From Gimesia benthica (lineage in GTDB: Bacteria; Planctomycetota; Planctomycetia; Planctomycetales; Planctomycetaceae): DNA of 64,000 nucleotides. Positions 60,123-64,000 of the stretch are shown here, one piece after another; positions within the stretch are counted from its first letter, which is position 1; every line of letters begins with the position of its first letter. The stretch is taken from NCBI RefSeq assembly GCF_009720525.1, contig NZ_CP043930.1, positions 1,550,001 to 1,614,000 on the forward strand. Reading direction: 5' to 3'. Both the position numbers and the translations under genes were made by a program. The notes under the pieces are model-generated. The model was not told where the DNA came from, searched no databases, and saw only the letters and a list, made by a program, of their open reading frames with translations.

Positions 60123-61574
60123 ATGCAAGACGAACTCAAAGAAGACAAATGGTATCACGGCATTTCCCGTTACCAGTGGCTGGTGTTGATTATTGCCTCG
60201 CTGGGCTGGGTCTTCGATGTGTTCGAAGGCCAGATCTTCGTCGCCAGCATGAACGAGGCAATGCCTTCACTGATCCGGGTTGAGCCGCTGAGTGAGGAGG
60301 AACTCCAGAATCCCCAGAAAGTAGAGGCACACGAGAAAGAGATCTCGGGACGCAAGGCACTCTATAACAATATCGCACTCGGCGCCTTCCTGATCGGTGG
60401 TGCGCTGGGGGGGATTGCCTTTGGCGCTTTGAGCGACCGCATCGGCCGTAAAAAGACGATGTCGCTGACGATTCTATTCTATTCGTTCTTTACCTGTCTC
60501 TCGGCGTTGTCACAGGAATGGTGGCAGTTGGCCGGGTTCCGCTTTCTGGTGGCCCTCGGTGTGGGGGGCGAGTGGGCGGTGGCGAGTACCCTCGTTGCGG
60601 AAACCTTTCCCCCGAAAGCACGCGCCCGTGTGGGGAGTATCTTTCACGCCTCCAGTGTGCTGGGAACCTACCTCGCGATTCTGGCGGGGGCCTTTATCAT
60701 CGGGAATGAAAGTATTCAGGCCTATGCCAAAGAAGCCGGCATGGAAAGCATGCCCTGGCGGATTGGCTTTGCACTCGGGGTCGTGCCTTCATTCCTGATC
60801 ATCTGGATCCGTCGTTCGATGCACGAGCCGGAATCCTGGCAACAGGCCCAGGAGGCTTCCCGCGAAGGTGGTGGCAAAAAGATGGGCTCCATCACGGACC
60901 TGATGTTGCCCGAGTATGTTAAGGGAACCTGCATCGGCGTGTTACTGGCAGCGATCGGACTGGCTACATTCTGGGGCGTCCACATCTATGGAAAGAATGC
61001 ATTTTTGAATGCCGTTCAGGCGGACTACCTGGCCGAACAGTTCCCCGGACAGGCCGAGGTCTCTCCCGATGAAAGTAAGGCGTACCTGGAAACGATCAAG
61101 GCCCCCCTCAAACGCTGGGAGATGCTGGGAATGTTCCTGGCCACCACCGGCGGTGGACTGGGGTTGCTGGCATTCGGACCGATCTGCGAATGGGTCGGAC
61201 GCCGGGGGGCATTTTTTCTGTTTCACGTGGGGGGGCTGATCAGTTCCTTACTGCTGTTCCAGGTATTTCATAATGCAACCGTGATCGGCTGCTTTCTGCC
61301 CTTGTTTGGTTTTCTGACACTTGGCATGCACGCCGGTTATGCGATTTACTTCCCCGAACTTTATCCCACCCGTATGCGGGGCACCGGTACCGGCTTCTGC
61401 TTTAATGCCGGTCGTATCCTGGCTGCACCGATCCTGTTCATCGGGGGCTGGATGCAGAAGGACTGGGGCTATTCACTGGCACAGACAGCAACGATTCTGA
61501 GCATGCTGTATATCGTCGGTGCGATTCTGCCCTACTTTGCCCGTGAAACCAAAGGCAGCGAGCTGATGGAATAG
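60123..61574 (+). CDS. MFS transporter, metabolite:proton symporter type
   Basis: A 483-residue MFS protein with twelve membrane helices. It has the loop 2-3 motif 'GALSDRIGRKKTMSLTI' and 'RFLVALGVGGEWAVASTLVAETFPPKARARVGS' (in parts), the pattern of aromatic-acid/dicarboxylate:H+ symporters (AAHS and metabolite:H+ groups). An insert of ~45 residues after helix 1 and another after helix 7 enlarge it. The substrate is unknown; location 18 bp after the 2-hydroxyacid dehydrogenase suggests uptake or export of a carboxylic acid handled by that enzyme or by the threonine-synthase-like enzyme. Confidence 0.92.
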   Translation: MQDELKEDKWYHGISRYQWLVLIIASLGWVFDVFEGQIFVASMNEAMPSLIRVEPLSEEELQNPQKVEAHEKEISGRKALYNNIALGAFLIGGALGGIAFGALSDRIGRKKTMSLTILFYSFFTCLSALSQEWWQLAGFRFLVALGVGGEWAVASTLVAETFPPKARARVGSIFHASSVLGTYLAILAGAFIIGNESIQAYAKEAGMESMPWRIGFALGVVPSFLIIWIRRSMHEPESWQQAQEASREGGGKKMGSITDLMLPEYVKGTCIGVLLAAIGLATFWGVHIYGKNAFLNAVQADYLAEQFPGQAEVSPDESKAYLETIKAPLKRWEMLGMFLATTGGGLGLLAFGPICEWVGRRGAFFLFHVGGLISSLLLFQVFHNATVIGCFLPLFGFLTLGMHAGYAIYFPELYPTRMRGTGTGFCFNAGRILAAPILFIGGWMQKDWGYSLAQTATILSMLYIVGAILPYFARETKGSELME

Positions 61575-61653
61575 TTCCGCTCGCTCCCTTGCGCTCACTC
61601 TTGCCTGACAGAGACATGCCGCCGGTGTGGCTCATTGATACGTGTATATAACA

Positions 61654-62505
61654 ATGATGTTTTCTGATCCACAGTTGTGGTTATTCGTCCTCCTTGCTGT
61701 TTTCTGTTCTGCGTTGATCCAGGGAATTATCGGCTTCGGTTATGCCATCGTAGCGATGGCGGTGCTGCCTCTGTTACTCAATTTTCGCGAAGCCAATCTG
61801 CTCGTGGCATACAGCATTGTGCTGCCGGTAATCTGGACGTTCTGGGCTTACCGCAGGCATTCGAACCTGAAACTGCTGGCGGGAGCCATCATCGGTTCGC
61901 TGGTGGGACTCCCCCTGGGGCTGCTGACGTTCACCCTGATCGATCTGGATTACCTGGTACGGGGCACCGGGCTGGTGATCCTGCTGATCGTCGTCGACGG
62001 CTTCTTTCAGAAGCCGGTACATGTTGACGAAGGGCCGCAGAAAGCCTCTTCGGTGTGGAGCACATTCGCCGGGTTCTGCAGCGGCTTCCTGGCGGGATCG
62101 ACGAGTATCGCGGGGCCGCCGATCGTGATCTATGCGATTCGCCAGCCCTGGACGCAGGAACAATACAAGGGCTTCATCTTCGGGTTCTTCATCATGATTT
62201 CCATTTCGCGGGCCATCGGTCTGGCTCTGATGGGCTTCGCCACACTCCCCGTGATGGTGACGACCGCGGTGATTGTTCCCTTTGTCTTTCTGGGAACCAA
62301 ACTGGGCCTGATGCTGGGCCCTAAAATCAATCCGATATTGTTTAAGCGATGCCTGCTCTTGCTGCTGGCGGTCAGTTCGCTGTATATGCTGATCCAGGGC
62401 AAGCCGGCGGTTCCTACAGAAAATGAACCTCCGATGGTGGAAATCATCGAACCGGGCGATGGCCAACCGAAGATTCAGACCTTCCCGGAAAAATCATCTC
62501 CCTGA
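61654..62505 (+). CDS. TauE/SafE family sulfite/anion exporter
   Basis: A 283-residue membrane protein with about eight helices in two repeats. The family signatures are 'LIQGIIGFGYAIVAMAVLPLLL' and, in the second repeat, 'GFCSGFLAGSTSIAGPPIVIYA'. Members export sulfite, sulfoacetate or other organosulfur anions. The ATG at 61654 is preferred to a GTG four codons upstream. It ends 31 nt inside the convergent glycosyltransferase gene. Its relation to the MFS/dehydrogenase genes 80 bp upstream is possible but not shown by sequence. Confidence 0.9.
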   Translation: MMFSDPQLWLFVLLAVFCSALIQGIIGFGYAIVAMAVLPLLLNFREANLLVAYSIVLPVIWTFWAYRRHSNLKLLAGAIIGSLVGLPLGLLTFTLIDLDYLVRGTGLVILLIVVDGFFQKPVHVDEGPQKASSVWSTFAGFCSGFLAGSTSIAGPPIVIYAIRQPWTQEQYKGFIFGFFIMISISRAIGLALMGFATLPVMVTTAVIVPFVFLGTKLGLMLGPKINPILFKRCLLLLLAVSSLYMLIQGKPAVPTENEPPMVEIIEPGDGQPKIQTFPEKSSP

Positions 62506-63173
62506 AGCCACTCCAGCAGCTGCTGCTGGGCAGGCAACCGGGTTTCCAGCTGCAGAAGTTCCTGAATGAGCGCAGGCAGGTCTGTAATCGTATCTACATC
62601 GGTCAACCGGGGCAGTTGATGCACGGCTCCCCAGGATTGCAGCCGTTCACAAAGAACTGACGCGGTCTCGCTTACACTGTAAGGCACACTGTTCCAGAGT
62701 TGTTTGTCCAGGCAAACACGCGTCCCAAACAGATAGAAGCCCCCATCTGCAGCAGGTCCCAGGACGAAACGGGGAGGTTTTCCAGGCTGGTCGAGAATCT
62801 CAATTGCTTCCAGCAGGATCTCGCGCGACAACTGCGGCGCATCTGCACCGAGAAAAATCACGAACGCGTGCTGTTCCAGTAATTGCTGATTGACGTGGGC
62901 CAGTCTGTCTCCGAGTCCCCCTGCTCCCTGCGGGATGGTTGTAAAATCGTTCCAGAGGGGCGCGTCGCAAGCCATCGGTTCCGCGACCGCCCAGTAGGGA
63001 ACGACCTGTCTCTCCTTTGAGACGGCTGCTACCACTGCCTGCACCGCCGGGGCAGAACGTGTATGAAACTGCTCGGCTGACTGCTGTCCAATGTCGGCCG
63101 CCAGTCTTGTTTTTAACGGGGAATACCCCGGGGTCTTTACAAAGACGGCGATTGCGCCTTGCCGTGAAACCAT
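62475..63173 (-). CDS. TIGR04282-family glycosyltransferase/nucleotidyltransferase-like
   Basis: A 232-residue GT-A-like protein of the TIGR04282 (DUF2064) family. Features: 'AIAVFVKTPGYSPLKTRLAADIG' (~residues 8-30) as the nucleotide-binding strand, 'GLGDRLAHV' and 'VIFLGADAPQLSREIL' with the metal-binding Asp, and 'LGPAADGGFYLFG'. It is paired with a TIGR04283 transferase; such pairs are described in arsenosugar biosynthesis clusters, but no arsenic methyltransferase or radical SAM partner is visible within the window, so the role here is uncertain. It overlaps its upstream partner by 37 nt and the TauE/SafE gene at its 3' end. Confidence 0.9.
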   Translation of the reverse strand: MVSRQGAIAVFVKTPGYSPLKTRLAADIGQQSAEQFHTRSAPAVQAVVAAVSKERQVVPYWAVAEPMACDAPLWNDFTTIPQGAGGLGDRLAHVNQQLLEQHAFVIFLGADAPQLSREILLEAIEILDQPGKPPRFVLGPAADGGFYLFGTRVCLDKQLWNSVPYSVSETASVLCERLQSWGAVHQLPRLTDVDTITDLPALIQELLQLETRLPAQQQLLEWLQGDDFSGKV

Positions 63174-63880
63174 ACTCGAATCCGTGCTTTCATCAGTAAA
63201 TAGAATTGGGGTGTCGCCTGGCAGGCCGTGAGCCAGAGGTGCTGGAGTGTGACCTTGAGCCAGCCCCGCTCCCGATATTTACGGGCGCTCGTGGCAATGT
63301 CTGCCCCCGTGCATTTCAGTCGCAGTCCCGCCTGACGGGCTTTCCAGACCAGCAGATGATCTTCGCCGTAAGCCGCTGATTCGTCAAATCCGCCCAGCGA
63401 ATGAAAGGCATCCTTCTCCAGACAGAGCCCCTGATCTCCAAAGGGCATGCCCAGGAGATGCGAGCGAAGCCAGACACCCCAGCGATTGACGTGCATCAGA
63501 AAAAAACTCTGCTCTTCAAACCGCAGATTAAAATAATGCAGTGCCGCTGGGTCCGTTTGCAGGGACTCGAACAGTCTGGAAACGCTGTGTGCAGGCAGAC
63601 GTGAATCGGCGTGCAGAAACAAAATAAAATGCTGCTGGGCCAGCACGGCTCCCTCGTTCATCTGCACTGCCCGGCCGATCGCAGTCTGCTGCCAGCGACA
63701 TTGCTGCCGCAGCGGGGATGTCTGCAGCAGCGTCTCCCAGTCAGCGGGCGGAGGTCCGTTTGAGACGAACAGAAACTCGGTTGAATCCGGGAACGCACTC
63801 AAATCGGGCAGCAGTTTCATCCAGGATGCATCCCCCTGGAGGATCGGGATCACGACGGAGAGCGCTGCTGCAGAATCCAT
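63137..63880 (-). CDS. TIGR04283-family glycosyltransferase (GT2-like)
   Basis: A 247-residue family 2 glycosyltransferase of the TIGR04283 type. 'LSVVIPILQGD' opens the GT-A fold, 'GRAVQMNEGAVLAQQHFILFLHADSRLP' (in parts, ~85-110) supplies the DxD-like metal site as HADSR, and 'MPFGDQGLCLEKDAFHSLGGFDE' is the acceptor-side motif. A C-terminal amphipathic/hydrophobic segment may bind the membrane. It shares 37 nt with the TIGR04282 gene downstream, so translation is coupled. The gene starts 120 bp before the right edge of the window; that stretch contains no complete further gene. Confidence 0.92.
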   Translation of the reverse strand: MDSAAALSVVIPILQGDASWMKLLPDLSAFPDSTEFLFVSNGPPPADWETLLQTSPLRQQCRWQQTAIGRAVQMNEGAVLAQQHFILFLHADSRLPAHSVSRLFESLQTDPAALHYFNLRFEEQSFFLMHVNRWGVWLRSHLLGMPFGDQGLCLEKDAFHSLGGFDESAAYGEDHLLVWKARQAGLRLKCTGADIATSARKYRERGWLKVTLQHLWLTACQATPQFYLLMKARIRVWFHGKAQSPSL

Positions 63881-64000
63881 GGTGTGGAAGGAACTCTTTT
63901 TTGAAGAGGGAATCGGAAAATGTGAGGTGCTTCACAGCCTGGAACGTCATCATAGTCCATGCTGTAAACATCCAGAAGTCGCCTGTTGAGGGGAAAGGGA

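Overview
The window is a bacterial chromosome segment from a planctomycete, most likely a Gimesia-like member of the Planctomycetales (inference). Evidence: heme-motif DUF1549/DUF1553 proteins paired with Tat-type DUF1501 proteins, a secreted sulfatase, secreted NHL beta-propellers, a squalene-cyclase-like repeat protein and planctomycete-style MFS transporters. No ribosomal RNA, CRISPR array, transposase or integrase was seen.

Layout. 1-11.7 kb: a partial SLC13/ArsB-type permease, then a minus-strand block with two DUF1549/1553 + DUF1501 pairs and a large PPC-domain protein; one DUF1501 gene is broken by two single-base losses. 12-16.3 kb: oxyR with both redox cysteines, a catalase, an SPFH protein and a 2OG-Fe(II) oxygenase. 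16.4-22.9 kb: a 14-member set of minus-strand tRNA-like genes (2 near 16.4 kb, 12 between 21.7 and 22.9 kb), several structurally aberrant, flanking an AraC/XylR-type regulator, an NHL protein and an unrecognised 838-residue secreted protein. 23.4-33.8 kb: creatininase-family enzyme, beta-helix protein, prenyltransferase-repeat protein, a second NHL protein, two paralogous unknown proteins around a LexA/signal-peptidase-fold mini-protein, aspartate kinase and small membrane proteins. 33.9-40.7 kb: a large membrane protein and a 1371-residue hybrid histidine kinase whose sensor matches the plant/cyanobacterial ethylene-binding domain at all seven key positions. 40.7-48.4 kb: a tightly overlapping lipid-modification operon (two CFA-type methyltransferases, DUF1295, DUF1365, flavin amine oxidase, DUF393) headed by its own sigma-70 factor and facing a CarH/LitR-like MerR regulator that lacks the cobalamin-ligand histidine. 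48.5-55.8 kb: sulfatase, VOC protein, frameshifted cupin, PaiB-like protein, RNase Y, TilS. 56-64 kb: MFS transporter, threonine synthase, 2-hydroxyacid dehydrogenase, second MFS transporter, TauE/SafE exporter and a TIGR04282/TIGR04283 glycosyltransferase pair.

How the genes work together. OxyR and catalase form a peroxide response. The sigma factor, MerR/B12-like regulator and lipid operon resemble light- or singlet-oxygen-induced membrane remodelling clusters of other bacteria, here with a regulator that probably no longer uses cobalamin in the usual way. Three conserved genes or gene parts are interrupted by apparent loss of one base in G/C homopolymers, which points to consensus sequencing error unless raw reads show otherwise. 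The strongest candidates for unusual biology are the ethylene-receptor-like kinase, the sigma/CarH-like lipid cluster and the tRNA array.
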